Below the pieces are notes generated by a model that saw only the letters and a program-made list of their open reading frames with translations, was not told the DNA's origin and did not search any database. The position numbers and the translations under genes are program-made. Below are positions 1 to 11,339 of a DNA stretch of 64,000 nucleotides, one piece after another (the first letter of the stretch is position 1; every line of letters begins with the position of its first letter). The DNA is from Dryomyza anilis (taxonomy: Eukaryota; Arthropoda; Insecta; Diptera; Dryomyzidae), in the NCBI GenBank assembly GCA_951804985.1, contig OX638130.1:120355593-120419592 (forward strand), written 5' to 3'.

Positions 1-179
1 AACAAAAAGATAAATAATGAGGCATATCCGAGAAAGCGATTGTTTTGGTTTTCATTTGAACGATTTTCAAAAATATTTCGTCCGGGTCAAAGTAGATGTT
101 TGATATCAATATAGATACTTTACACATTATATGGCAATTATATTCCAATGTGGGGAATTCAATTTTGATATTAAAATGA

Positions 180-405
180 AGTTTTTTTTTGAGAGTCGGA
201 TAGTCCATATTTCAAAAATTCTTCCCCAAACATTTTCCCCAAGATAATTCTTCCCCACAATAATGATTCTTCAAGAGATTCTTCATCACTAAAACAATGA
301 GTTTTCATAATTCATACGTCGGACAATTCATATCCAGACAATTCTTTCCAGCACAATTAATCCACGGCACAATTCTTCCCCAAACAATTCTTCATACAAG
401 TAAAC
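180..405. repeat. Degenerate ACAATTCTTCCCC minisatellite
   Basis: About ten imperfect copies of a 13-17-bp motif centred on ACAATTCTTCCCC. The same motif appears reverse-complemented at 1085-1150 and as a related GAATTCTTCCCC array at 10.6 kb. Bases 1-179 hold nothing recognisable. Confidence 0.6.
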
Positions 406-469
406 AGTAAGTTTCATTTAGCAAAAAAATGTCTAGTAATTGAAATGATAGAACTATGATTATTGTATT

Positions 470-915
470 TTTACACAATTTACAAATGTAATTCAGAAAA
501 GATCAATTTAAATTCAGAAATTCCATTTCAAATTCAAAAGACATCAATTGTAATTTAGAAATACCATTTGAAATTCAAAAGACTTCACTTGAAAATCAGA
601 ATTTCTATTTGAAAATAAGAAGACATCACTTGAAAATCAGAATTTCTATTTGAAAATCAGAAGACAAGAATTGAAATTCAGAAATTCCATTTGAAATTTA
701 AAGACATCAATTGAAATTCAGAATTTCTATTTGAAATTCAGAAGACATCACATGAAATTTAGAAATTTCATTTGAAATTCATAAGACGTCAGTTGAAATT
801 CAGACATTCAAAAGACATTATTTGAAATTCAGAAAATCTCATTTGATATTCAGAAATTTCGATTTAAAATTCAGAAAATGTTCATTTGAAATTCATAAAT
901 TTTAGTTTCAGAAAT
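470..915. repeat. TTGAAATTCAGAA minisatellite
   Basis: Tandem imperfect units of TTGAAATTCAGAA, often extended by AGACATCA to about 28-30 bp. It lies between two inverted ACAATTCTTCCCC blocks. The core AATTGAAATTC resembles the palindromic core of the large 19-bp satellite. Confidence 0.7.
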
Positions 916-1079
916 ATAAAAACATTAGGTAAACGTTATCTAAATATAGAATATGTAGAAAACTTAAAATATCTTCATGGAATATTGCACCACTTTAATA
1001 TTTAACAATATTTTATATCGTAACTAATATTATTTTCTTTTTAATTTTTTAAGATTAAAACTTATTATGTGTTAGGAAA

Positions 1080-1155
1080 TAAATTGTCCGAGAAAGAATT
1101 GTCTAGGGGAAGAATTGTCTCCAGGATGAGTGGTCAGCGAAGAATTGTCCGTATT
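1080..1155. repeat. Inverted GGGGAAGAATTGTC copies
   Basis: Three or four copies of GAAGAATTGTC, one with the GGGG extension: the reverse complement of the block at 180-405. Together they could form the ends of a foldback-type element spanning about 180-1155. Confidence 0.5.
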
Positions 1156-1474
1156 TTCTCTTATTATTGATATTTTAAATATTTGTTGTTTATGTACATT
1201 TGTAAATTATGGAAATCCCGTCTCCTTAACAATATGAACTTTTAGACGATGTAGTACTTAGTGTCACCATATTAAGTCAATACGAATAGTTTTATATTTG
1301 TAGTATTGAATAATGTAGAACCAGAAAGGAACATATTGCGCAAAAAAAATCAGTTGCGTTGAGTTGTCTATTTTTAATAATTAATTTGGGATTGAGTCGG
1401 ATTTGCATTTCTTTCGTGAAAATTTAATAATGTCCAATATAGGAAATTGATAATTGTATTTATATCTGATCCCA

Positions 1475-1549
1475 ACTCCACCAATTACATGCACAACATA
1501 ATCAGGCCATGATCATGACTTCCCTAATAGGGTAAATTTCTACTAGGGT
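1475..1549. mobile_element. MITE fragment, CCCTAGTAGAAA family
   Basis: Contains the family-typical AGGCCATGATCATGACTTCCC and ends in AAATTTCTACTAGGG, the terminal inverted repeat seen complete at 61757-62060. The other end is missing or too diverged. Confidence 0.55.
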
Positions 1550-2450
1550 ATGGTACATTTTTAGTAAATTATTATTCTATCCAGAAGTGTTAATTGCTTC
1601 GCAAGACATTTACCAAATAGTTTCGGCTTCATTTTTTAAAAATCATTTGTTTTGAAATTTTTATTCAAATGAAATTTGATCGACAGTCCAATTACATATA
1701 TATTTTTCTATGCTGCATATCTTTCTAGCAATTTTCATATTTTCTTACGGGAAATAAAACTAAAACATTTCCTGTCGAAAGATTAAATTGCAAGCAACTA
1801 CAAAAGCGGGAAAACACGATTAGTTTAAACTGATAACTACTCTCGAGCTCTAAAAACCACCCGTATTTCGTTTAAAATTAAACATTTTATGCTGTTTTTT
1901 TCCCTCAAAAAGTGTCAAATATTTTTCTCGCATTTCAATCAGATTTCACAAATATATAATTATTATTAAAAATGCACTCACATTGGGGGAGTTTATGCAC
2001 GAACACCTTTCGTTCAAAGGAACCATATACAATGGCATTGGCACTACGTAGGCGGCTGCCAGGAAGTGTGAAATTTCTCAAATTGTCCAAATCCACAAAA
2101 TTGAAAACTGAATTATTTTTTTGAACCATTTTTAGTTTCTTTTTATTTCGCCGTACTAATCCGCTTAATTTTCGCCTTCACTTTTAGAAAAATTTTCATT
2201 TTTAGTCCTTGTTGCGCCGAAGCATATCCTTGCTGCGTTGGTGGTGTCATCAGCTAAATGCAACCATAAAATTAGTTTTTTTAATCAATTAATATTTTGT
2301 ACTTGTTTTAAATGCCACCGTTTCGAATCGTTCTTTTGACGTCGGTCGGCTGTCAATTCCGCCCAATAGTACTTAATATTCTTAAGTCTTTCTTAAGTCA
2401 CGTGCTCACGGTCGGTCGGTCAATCAGTCTGGCTGTCGCTGACGCTGCGC
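1550..2450. other. Intergenic, no gene seen
   Basis: AT-rich unique-looking sequence becoming GC-richer after 2000. Two short open frames have no protein-like features. A CACGTG E-box lies at 2399-2404. Confidence 0.5.
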
Positions 2451-2540
2451 AATAGGCAGATAAGTCAATCGGAGTCAGTCAGGTCTGACGGTTTACAGCG
2501 TTATCTGATTGGAGCGTAAAACGTGTAGAAAACTTATCGC
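2399..2540. promoter_or_regulatory. Candidate regulatory block with GATA sites (left half)
   Basis: Within 142 bp: CACGTG (2399-2404), GCAGATAAG (2456-2464), TTATCTGATT (2501-2510) and CTTATCGC (2533-2540). In Drosophila the GATA factor Pannier directly activates an achaete-scute dorsocentral enhancer. Assignment here is inference from motif density. Confidence 0.3.
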
Positions 2541-2717
2541 TGTTAACAGGATTTAAAACAGCATTTCCTGTTTTAGTTCTAATGCGTCGGGAAATGCGGT
2601 CATTAGTAGTGGATAACATCATTATTAGTGGATGCATATTTTTTTCTTTCGAAAATTGTTGTAGGCAATCGGTGAACGGTTGTACGTTATGTATATAAAA
2701 AGTCAAATATCAGAAAA

Positions 2718-5440
2718 ACCATACAAAATTTAGTGAAAATTTGAATTTTTGAAGAAAAATTGAATTTTTAGTAAAAAAAAAAAAATAATTTTTAGTAAAA
2801 TATTGAATTTTTAGTGAAAAATTGAATTTTTAGTGAAAAATTGAATTTTTATTTTTTTTTTGAAAAAATTTAATTTTCAGTGAAAAATTAAATTTTTAGT
2901 GAAAAATTTAATTTTTAGTGATAAATTAACTTTTAGTGAAAAATTAAATTTTTATTGGAAAATTGAATTTTTGTTGGAAAATTGAATTTTTAGTGAAAAA
3001 TTGAATTTATAGTGATAAATTGAATTTTTAATGAAAAATTGAATTTTTTAGTGAAAAATTGAATTTTTAGTGAAAAATTGAATTTTTAGTGAAAAATTGA
3101 ATTTTTAGTGAAAAATTGAATTTTTAGTGAAAAATTGAATTTTTAGTGAAAAATTGAATTTTTAGTGAAAAATTGAATTTTTAGTGAAAAATTGAAATTT
3201 TAGTGAAAAATTGAATTTTTAGTGAAAAATTGAATTTTTATGAAAAATTGAATTTTTATGAAAAATTGAATTTTTAGTGAAAAATTGAATTTTTAGTGAA
3301 AAATTGAATTTTTAGTGAAAAATTGAATTTTTAGTGAAAAATTGAATTTGTAGTGAAAAATTGAATTTTTAGTGAAAAATTGAATTTTTAATGAACAATT
3401 GAATTTTTAGTGAAAAATTTAATTTTTAGTGATAAATTAATTTTTAGTGAAAAATTAAATTTTTATTGGAAAATTGAATTTTTGTTGGAAAATTGAATTT
3501 TTAGTGAAAAATTGAATTTATAGTGATAAATTGAATTTTTAGTGAAAAATTGAATTTTTAGTGAAAAATTGAATTTTTAGTGAAAAATTGAATTTTTAGT
3601 GAAAAATTGAATTTGTAGTGATAAATTGAATTTTTAGTGATAAATTGAATTTTTAATGAAAAATTGAATTTTTAGTGAAAAATTGAATTTTTAGTGAAAA
3701 ATTGAATTTTTAGTGAAAAATTGAATTTTTAGTGAAAAATTGAATTTTTAGTGAAAAATTGAATTTTTAGTGAAAAATTGAAATTTTAGTGAAAAATTGA
3801 ATTTTTAGTGAAAAATTGAATTTTTATGAAAAATTGAATTTTTATGAAAAATTGAATTTTTAGTGAAAAATTGAATTTTTAGTGAAAAATTGAATTTTTA
3901 GTGAAAAATTGAATTTTTAGTGAAAAATTGAATTTGTAGTGAAAAATTGAATTTTTAGTGAAAAATTGAATTTTTAATGAACAATTGAATTTTTAGTGAA
4001 AAATTTAATTTTTAGTGATAAATTAATTTTTAGTGAAAAATTAAATTTTTATTGGAAAATTGAATTTTTGTTGGAAAATTGAATTTTTAGTGAAAAATTG
4101 AATTTATAGTGATAAATTGAATTTTTAGTGAAAAATTGAATTTTTAGTGAAAAATTGAATTTTTAGTGAAAAATTGAATTTTTAGTGAAAAATTGAATTT
4201 GTAGTGAAAAATTTAATTTTTAGTGATAAATTAATTTTTAGTGAAAAATTAAATTTTTATTGGAAAATTGAATTTTTGTTGGAAAATTGAATTTTTAGTG
4301 AAAAATTGAATTTATAGTGATAAATTGAATTTTTAGTGAAAAATTGAATTTTTAGTGAAAAATTGAATTTTTAGTGAAAAATTGAATTTTTAGTGAAAAA
4401 TTGAATTTTTAGTGAAAAATTGAATTTTTAGTGAAAAATTGAATTTTTAGTGAAAATTGAATTTTTAGTGAAAAAATGAATTTTTAGTGAAAAATTGAAT
4501 TTTTAGTGAAAAATTGAAATTTTAGTGAAAAATTGAATTTGTAGTGAAAAATTGAATTTTTAGTGAAAAATTGAAATTTTAATGAAAAATTGAATTTTTA
4601 GTGAACATTTGAATTTTTAGTGTAAAATTGAATTTTTAATGAAAAATTGAATTTTTAATGAAAAAATTGAATTTTTAATGAAAAATTGAATTTTTAATGA
4701 AAAATTTAATTTTTAATGAAAAATTGAATTTTTAATGAAAAATTGAATTTTTAATGAAAAATTGAAATTTTAATGAGAAATTGAATTTTTAGTGAAAATT
4801 TGAATTTTTAGTGAAAAAATGAATTTTATAGTGAAAATTTGAATTTTTAGTGAAAAATTGAATTTTTAGTGAAAAATTAAATTTTTAGTGAAAAATTGAA
4901 TTTTTAATGAAAAATTGAATTTTTAATGAAAAATTTAATTTTTAATGAAAAATTGAAATTTTAATGAAAAATTTAAATTTTAGTGAAAAGTTGAATTTTT
5001 AGTGAAAAAATGAATTTTTAGTGAAAATTTGAATTTTTAGTGAAAAATTGAATTTTTAGTGAAAATTTGAATTTGTAGTGAAAAATTTAATTTTTAATGA
5101 AAAATTGAATTTTTAATGAAAAATTGAAATTTTAATGAAAAATTGAATTTTTAATGAAAAATTGAAATTTTAATGAAAAATTAAATTTTTGGTGAATATT
5201 TGAATCTTTAGTGAAAAATTGAATTTTTAGTGAAAAATTTAATTTTTAGTAAAAAAATTAATTTTTAGTGAAAAATTGAATTTTTAGTGAAAAATTGAAT
5301 TTTTAGTGCAAAATTGAATTTTTATTGAAAAATTGAATTTTTAGTGATAAGTTGAATTTTTATTAAAAAAATTTATTTTTAGTGAAAATTGTTTTTTTTT
5401 TTTTTTTGAAAAATTGAATTTGTTGTCAAAATTTTTATTT
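2718..5440. repeat. 19-bp satellite array 1 (GAAAAATTGAATTTTTAGT)
   Basis: About 2.7 kb of head-to-tail units of about 19 bp. Each unit contains AAAAATTGAATTTTT, a perfect odd palindrome (7-bp arms around a G). A variant block containing ATTGGAAAATTGAATTTTTG recurs at 2954, 3465, 4051 and 4259, with offsets of 511, 586 and 208 bp. Segments of many units were therefore duplicated after the array formed. Units become more diverged towards the right end. Confidence 0.95.
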
Positions 5441-5559
5441 TTACTTAGATGTCCTTAATAAAATGTCCCCCTCCATGTTTTAGTTCGTGTCTTGTATCAT
5501 AAATACATCGTTATATATCGCACTAAATTGCATTCGATTTTATGTTATACGATATACGG

Positions 5560-5805
5560 ATGACGCAGTATCTGCCACAGTATCTGATAAATGTTTAAAT
5601 ATTTACCTATCTGGCCATTAGATGGCAGATAAGCACGTGTGCACCGTCAATTGCACATCAAATCAAAGTCAAAGAAACTCTTTCAGGAAAAAATCACTAA
5701 AATAACCACAGACCCTGACGATTGACGGACGCACGCCAGAGATTAGGGAAAAATCAATTAACAGCTTTTATACATTATCGTCTATCTAAAATCAGCGATA
5801 AGTGT
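5560..5805. promoter_or_regulatory. Candidate regulatory block with dense GATA sites (right half)
   Basis: GATA-type cores in about 240 bp include GTATCTG (5569), TATCTGATAA (5581-5590), CTATCTGG (5607), CAGATAAG (5625-5632) abutting CACGTG (5634-5639), ATTATCGTCTATC (5774-5786) and GCGATAAG (5793-5800). The sequence is unique and GC-richer than its surroundings. Confidence 0.35.
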
Positions 5806-7110
5806 AATCTCAAAAGTTTTATGTTAAAATATGTCTGGACACGCGTTGAAGTGTGAAAATATATTTTTGACACGTACCAAACGAGTTTATATTTTATTCA
5901 AATTTGTTTATTTACTGAATTACGTAGAGATTATATTAAATTGAAATAAAAAAAATATGTATATAATATCAAAACATAAAATGTCTTAACATATCGAAGC
6001 GCTTTTATTTAAGTTCCAAATTATTATTTATCGATTACGAAAATTATAGGGTTTTCAATAATTTCCAACCTGTCTATAACAATATCGTTTGTTTGTTCAA
6101 GATAGATATTGAATCCAGGTCGAAAATATTCTCATTTTATATATTCGGAAAATTCTAATGGATTCCAATTCACATATCAAATATTTGGAGTTTTGAATCC
6201 GACACATTAATATTTTTTAATCGAATATAAAAATGATCGTCAAATGTTTTGTAGAGAATATGAAAATCTAAATATATTAGTACCATAGTACAGAAAAATA
6301 GTTTGAAAAACAATATATGCCATTTTTAACATTTCATTCACGAACATTTAATATAATTAAAGTGCATCTTCGAGGCACCTCCCAACGTGCAACGTTTCCT
6401 TAATTAGCTGAATTTTTAAATGTTGTCAATTAAGTTTCGAAATTCCATTCAGATCTTTAAACAAAACCGCCGCTATTCTCTCGATGCCGACACAGCAGCA
6501 TCCTGTGAAAGTAGGCCGTACCTAGAGCAACCTTTACTCGTTTGATCTGGTCCTCTGAATCGCAGCAAGTTGCCAACTATTATATACACTTTTTTTTCAA
6601 TGAAACACTTGTTCGATCTGTTTGCCCTGGCACTGAAAAATTATTGCTGTCCTTGTGTACCGTGTACCCTGGGTTCGAGTCATTTTGTAAACTCATTGTT
6701 CTAGTTTTTCGGACACATAATTTTGCTCAATTAAATGGCGTCTCGGGCGGCAATTCTTTTATTCTTCTACCTCCTCAGTTCGATATCATGCGATTCTATT
6801 GATCCTCATGAACATTGTGTCATTATTTTAAATATTTATGCCGCCCAGAATTTAAATTTATTAGTTCTTGTATTTGGTTTCGGTTTTCATTAGATAATTC
6901 GGCATTATTTAAAATATATGTATGCGGAAGTATTTGGGCCTGACTTTTGTTTGTTCCATTTTTGAGGTGTTGACCGTGAGGCAAAAGTTGCGCCACATAA
7001 ATTCTTCACGCCCCAGACAGGCGTTCAGTATATTCGTGTCTTTGATCTGGAAAATGATGTTTTGTGTAATAAATATAAAAGAAATGTATTTGGTAATAAA
7101 TTTATTTATT
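5806..7110. other. Intergenic, no gene seen
   Basis: AT-rich sequence. Open frames near 6542-6802 and 6922-7140 lack recognisable domains, start context or codon bias. No RNA gene or mobile element recognised. Confidence 0.5.
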
Positions 7111-7114
7111 AATT

Positions 7115-7470
7115 ATATGGTTTATATCCGCTTTTATTAATGTTATCTAGATTGGGGTATAAAATGGAAATGAGGATGTAGAGATGGAAAAATGAAAATT
7201 TTTGTTTGAGGTTTTTGTTATAAGTATTATAAATATTGCAAATGTGGAAGATATTTCTTCGAACGTCATTAAAAATTAGATCCGCTTTTTATATTTTATG
7301 AATTTGGAACAAAAACTGAAATGAGGGTTATACATACATATATAGTAAATTACTGAAAATAGGCAAAATCTTACATCGACTGTTATTCAAAATCTAGTTT
7401 ATTTCTATGTCTGGAAAATTATATCCGCTTTTTATATTTAAATAAAATAAAATATGGATGTAGTATTCAT
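7115..7470. repeat. Degenerate long-period repeat marked by ATCCGCTTTTTATATT
   Basis: ATCCGCTTTT recurs at 7126, 7280 and 7423 (offsets 154 and 143 bp), each followed by AT-rich sequence and phrases such as AAAATGGAAATGAGG. It looks like an old tandem repeat of about 150 bp. Confidence 0.45.
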
Positions 7471-7496
7471 TTTTCATACTAGGTTAGAAATGATCG

Positions 7497-8325
7497 TGGT
7501 TTGAATATGACAAGGAATATGACAATGAATATGAAAAGGAATATGACAAAGTATATGACAAGGAATATGACAAGGAATATGACAAAGAATATGACAAGGA
7601 ATATGACAGGGAATATGAAAAGGAATATGACAACGAATATGACAAGGTATATGACAAGGAATATGAAAAGAAATATGACTAGGAATATGCCAACGAATAT
7701 GACAAGATATATGACAAGGAATATGACAAAGAATATGACCAGAAATATGAAAAGGAATATGACAAGTAATATGACAAGGAATATGAAAAGAAATATGACG
7801 AGGAATATGACAAAGAATATGACAATGACTATGACAAGGAATATGACAAGGAATATGACAAGGAATATGACAAGGAATATGACAAGGAATATGATCAGGA
7901 ATATGACGAGGAATATGCCAAGGAATATTACAAGGAATATTACAAGAAATATTACAGGAAATATGACAAGGAATATGACAAGGAATATGACAAGGAATAT
8001 GACAAGGAATATGACAATGAATATGACAAAGAATATGACAATAAATATGACAAATAAAATGAAAAGGAATATGACAAGGAATATTACAAGGAATTTGACA
8101 GGGAATATGACATGGTACATGATAAGACAAATTTTATGTACTGTGCCCGATTATAATTTCTAACGATCGTGATCTGAATATGATAAGGAATATGTCAAGG
8201 AATATGACAAGGAATATTACAAGGATTTGACAGGGAATATGACAGGATATATGACAAGGAATATGAGAAGGAATATGACATCGAATATGACCGGGAATAT
8301 GACAAGGATAGATTTAATACTGTTC
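7497..8325. repeat. 12-bp minisatellite (AATATGACAAGG)
   Basis: About 65 head-to-tail 12-bp units with point variants, interrupted near 8120-8170 by non-repeat sequence. Because the unit is a multiple of three, several frames stay open for over 200 codons (for example MTRN repeats on plus and PCHI on minus). These are artefacts of repeat length. Confidence 0.95.
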
Positions 8326-10068
8326 CCAATAAAGACCTTATTATAATTTCTATTAGGGTTGATAGAAAAGCCTTACTTTATTTGAGTTATTTCTAATCGT
8401 CATTGTATATTATACATTATTTCAAATGTAACAAGTATTTCTTCATCTTACATTTAAAATTCTATACTTCGAACAGAGCACAAAGTTCCTGTTAACGTCT
8501 GGAAAATAACTAATAAAATTAGCAACCAATTTGATGTTCCTCGAATTTAGCCATTTGATGCCTTTGCCTAATTTCTTCCTCGAATCTAAGCCACCCAGAA
8601 GATAGCTCAATTCCAGCATAAATGTATAATCTAGATGCATCTTAAGCCCGCAGCCTAGACTGCTCCGTAAAAGGACTATTTAATCCTTATATATTAAACC
8701 ACAAACAGAGCAAATATCATAAATTAACATGCACTTTGTCACCGAGCCAATCAAGCGGGTAAAAACTGAGAAAACGACATACAGCATACCGAAATACTAA
8801 ATACGAAACGTATGACAAAATCACGTCGTGTCCAAATACCACCCGTAGAACGTGCCAAAACCCTTGTTGTGCTCGAAGATAATTCAGAAATTTAGCTGAT
8901 AAAACAGAATGAATTTAATTACACTGGCACTGCACAGAAAATAGCAGCAACAAAACATGATCCTTGCGATTAGTTTGCCATGTCCTCTAAGACAATCTTC
9001 TACCTGTCATAGATAATCGCAAATCTAGTAGATTCTTTAACTGATTCTGGCTTAGCTTAGCGTGGGCCCTCATATTACAGGATGACCACAGGACATCTAA
9101 TTTTACAAATTTAATAAGCAAACACTACTTGAGGTTCAACCGAAGAGACGACGAAGATCTTGCTGCGCCAAGTAATTACTTGCGATTTAAGGTAACAAAT
9201 TCTAGTAGAACATATTAAAGCGTATCATGAAAATGACACTTCTTCAATGCTACTCTTAACATCTCTGACGCATCGCAAGGACATCCTGCTGTTGTGTAGT
9301 ATTTTATCTAAGAAACTAAGGATTTGTCACTAGCGTTTTGTTGGATGGTCTTGAAATGCACTGGTGCACGACAGGAGTCTCACACTTTTGAATTAAGGGT
9401 TTTTGCACAAATTTAGTTGGTGTTTAGAGGGGATTAGTTACGCTTAGACTTGGTTGCCTACAAGTGTTACTTAAGGTTAAATATTTCGGGATTTATAAGA
9501 TTGTATGTTCTATGTTTCGAAACCTGTAATTATTTGAATATGTACGAATTTTAGAATAGTGATTTTATTAATCTATTTTTATTGTAAACTAGTTTGGTTG
9601 GGCCTTTAATAGAGCTCAGTAACAGGCTTGTAGGTATTGATTAAAGTTATTCCAAATGAGAGTTTTAGTGATTAGGACGTTTCAGATGATTGTTATACCA
9701 AATATTAAATTCTTAAATACAAAGATTGTTTCGCTATAAACAAGGGTTAGAAAAACGCATTTTAAAAGAATCGCTTGATATATTAAAGTTTATTAGTTAT
9801 AACGAATTGAGAAAATTGTATAAAAATTTATAATTTTTCTTTTATTTTATTTTATTTTATTTATTTGTCTACTGGGATCAGATTCTCGAAGATCACATTT
9901 ATTATCTTAATATATTTTTAATATCCTTACATCACGAAATCGCCTTTCAATCCAAGGTCAGCTATTCCGTAATTAATTCAATGGTGCGTTCGACATACGA
10001 GGCCTCTATTCTTCTGTGTAAATCCGAGTGAGAAGTGGACATTGACGTCTAGGCAAAAGAGATCCAGT
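8326..10068. other. Intergenic, no gene seen
   Basis: Mostly unique AT-rich sequence with a GC-richer part about 8720-9460 and a short (TTTTA)n run near 9838-9862. No ORF or RNA gene that I can support. Confidence 0.5.
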
Positions 10069-10268
10069 CCAGCGTCGATTTTTTTTTTTTTTTGGAATAT
10101 CTACTAAGATCCACAGCACTCAGACAGTCTATATCCATTTTACTGTGAAATCTATTCCCTACGATTTTGTGGTTAATATCACCACGAGCGCCCATGCCCA
10201 AGCCGGGATTCGAACCCGAGATGCAAGTCCAGCGCGCTACCTCTGGACTGCTGAGGCCAGCGTCGATA
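10069..10268 (-). mobile_element. tRNA-derived SINE, family B, with target-site duplication
   Basis: Minus-oriented element: a tRNA-like head with a consensus box B (GGTTCGAATCC on minus), then a tRNA-unrelated body and a poly(A) tail (poly(T) at 10080-10095). The direct repeat CCAGCGTCGAT lies on both sides (10069-10079 and 10257-10267). Relative to the copy at 27764-27953 it lacks about 9 bp between box B and the head. Confidence 0.8.
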
Positions 10269-10599
10269 CGTCAGAACAAAAAAGATTCTAGTCCAACGTT
10301 TGTCAGCTAAAACGAACATAGAAAATAATTTACATCATACTGATGAATTCCGTTCATCAAACCATGATTTATTGTAAGGAAGAACCACTCATAATACTAA
10401 TGACTAATCACATCAATATTATGAACTACCTGGACCTGTACACGACTCGTGCAAAGATTTTGTAAATGCAAGGATATGGAGCAATTTTATTAATATAAAA
10501 AACATTTTTATTTATATCATTTTTTATTTGTATATGTTATATGTAGTAACCAAAACAAAAATAATTCTGCGCCAAAACAACTTTTTTCAAAGAAAATTC

Positions 10600-10780
10600 T
10601 TACTTAGACTGTGCTTCCTCGTAGAATTCTTCCCCGTAGAATATTTCGCCGTTGAATTCTTCTTAGTAGAAATCTTCCCCGTAAAATTCTTTCCGATAGA
10701 ACGCTTTCTCGTAGAATTCTTCCCGGTAAAATTCTTCCCGGTAGGATTCTTTCCCGTAAAATTCTTCCCCATAGAGTTTT
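10600..10780. repeat. GTAGAATTCTTCCCC minisatellite
   Basis: About a dozen 14-15-bp units such as GTAGAATTCTTCCCC and GTAAAATTCTTCCCG. The core matches the repeat at 180-405. The open frames here are repeat artefacts. Confidence 0.85.
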
Positions 10781-10784
10781 TGGT

Positions 10785-11060
10785 GAGTTTCAGTGTGGTG
10801 AGTTTAGGTGAATTTTGGTGTGGTGAGTTTTAGTGTGGTAAGTTTTAGTGTGGTGAGTTTTAGTGTGGTGAGTTTTAGTGTGGTGAATTTTATTGTGGTG
10901 AGTTTCAATGTGATGAATTTTATTATAGTGTGGTAAGTTTTAGTGTGGTAAGTTTTAGTGTGGTGAGTTTTAGTGTGGTGAATTTTAGTGTGGTGAATTT
11001 TAGTGTGGTGATTTTTAGTGTGGTGAGTTTCATTGTGGTGAGTTTTAATGTGGTGTGGTT
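10785..11060. repeat. 15-bp minisatellite (GTGTGGTGAGTTTTA)
   Basis: About 17 units of GTGTGGTGAGTTTTA with variants AATTTTA and AGTTTCA, starting immediately after the preceding array. Periodicity 15 keeps frames open on both strands. Confidence 0.9.
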
Positions 11061-11099
11061 ACTTTTGTATATTTTTTTTTTGTATTTGAGTTTTTTTTG

Positions 11100-11332
11100 T
11101 TTCATCTTTTTAGCTTGAGTTTGTGCTGAGTTATGTCGTTTGGAATGTTTAGGTTGTATGGGAGGTACTACGCCCCTTTGTCCAATCGCGCCCATATATA
11201 GCCTATGACACCCTCCGGACTCCATAGTATCCTGTTACAAAATTTCAGTTAAATCGGTTCAGCGGTTTAGGTGTGATGCTGGAACAAACAGACCGACAGA
11301 CGGACCAAGAGTTTTATATATATAGATAGGAT
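11100..11332 (+). mobile_element. Dispersed retroelement-like 3' end
   Basis: Contains AAATCGGTTCAGCGGTTTAG followed by GGAACAAACAGACCGACAGA and a TATATATATAGATAG tail, preceded by GTACTACGCCCCTTTG. Closely similar text recurs in many insect genomes at the 3' ends of dispersed elements, probably RTE-like non-LTR retrotransposons, though I cannot assign the clade. The adjacent minisatellites may be part of the element. Confidence 0.45.
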
Positions 11333-11339
11333 TCTATTA

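Noticed and set aside
2718..5440. CRISPR array
   Set aside because: Short direct repeats without unique spacers in a eukaryotic AT-rich satellite.
7474..8163. Three overlapping frames of more than 210 codons on both strands
   Set aside because: They follow from a 12-bp repeat that is a multiple of three; the peptides are simple MTRN, PCHI or VIFL repeats without start context or domains.
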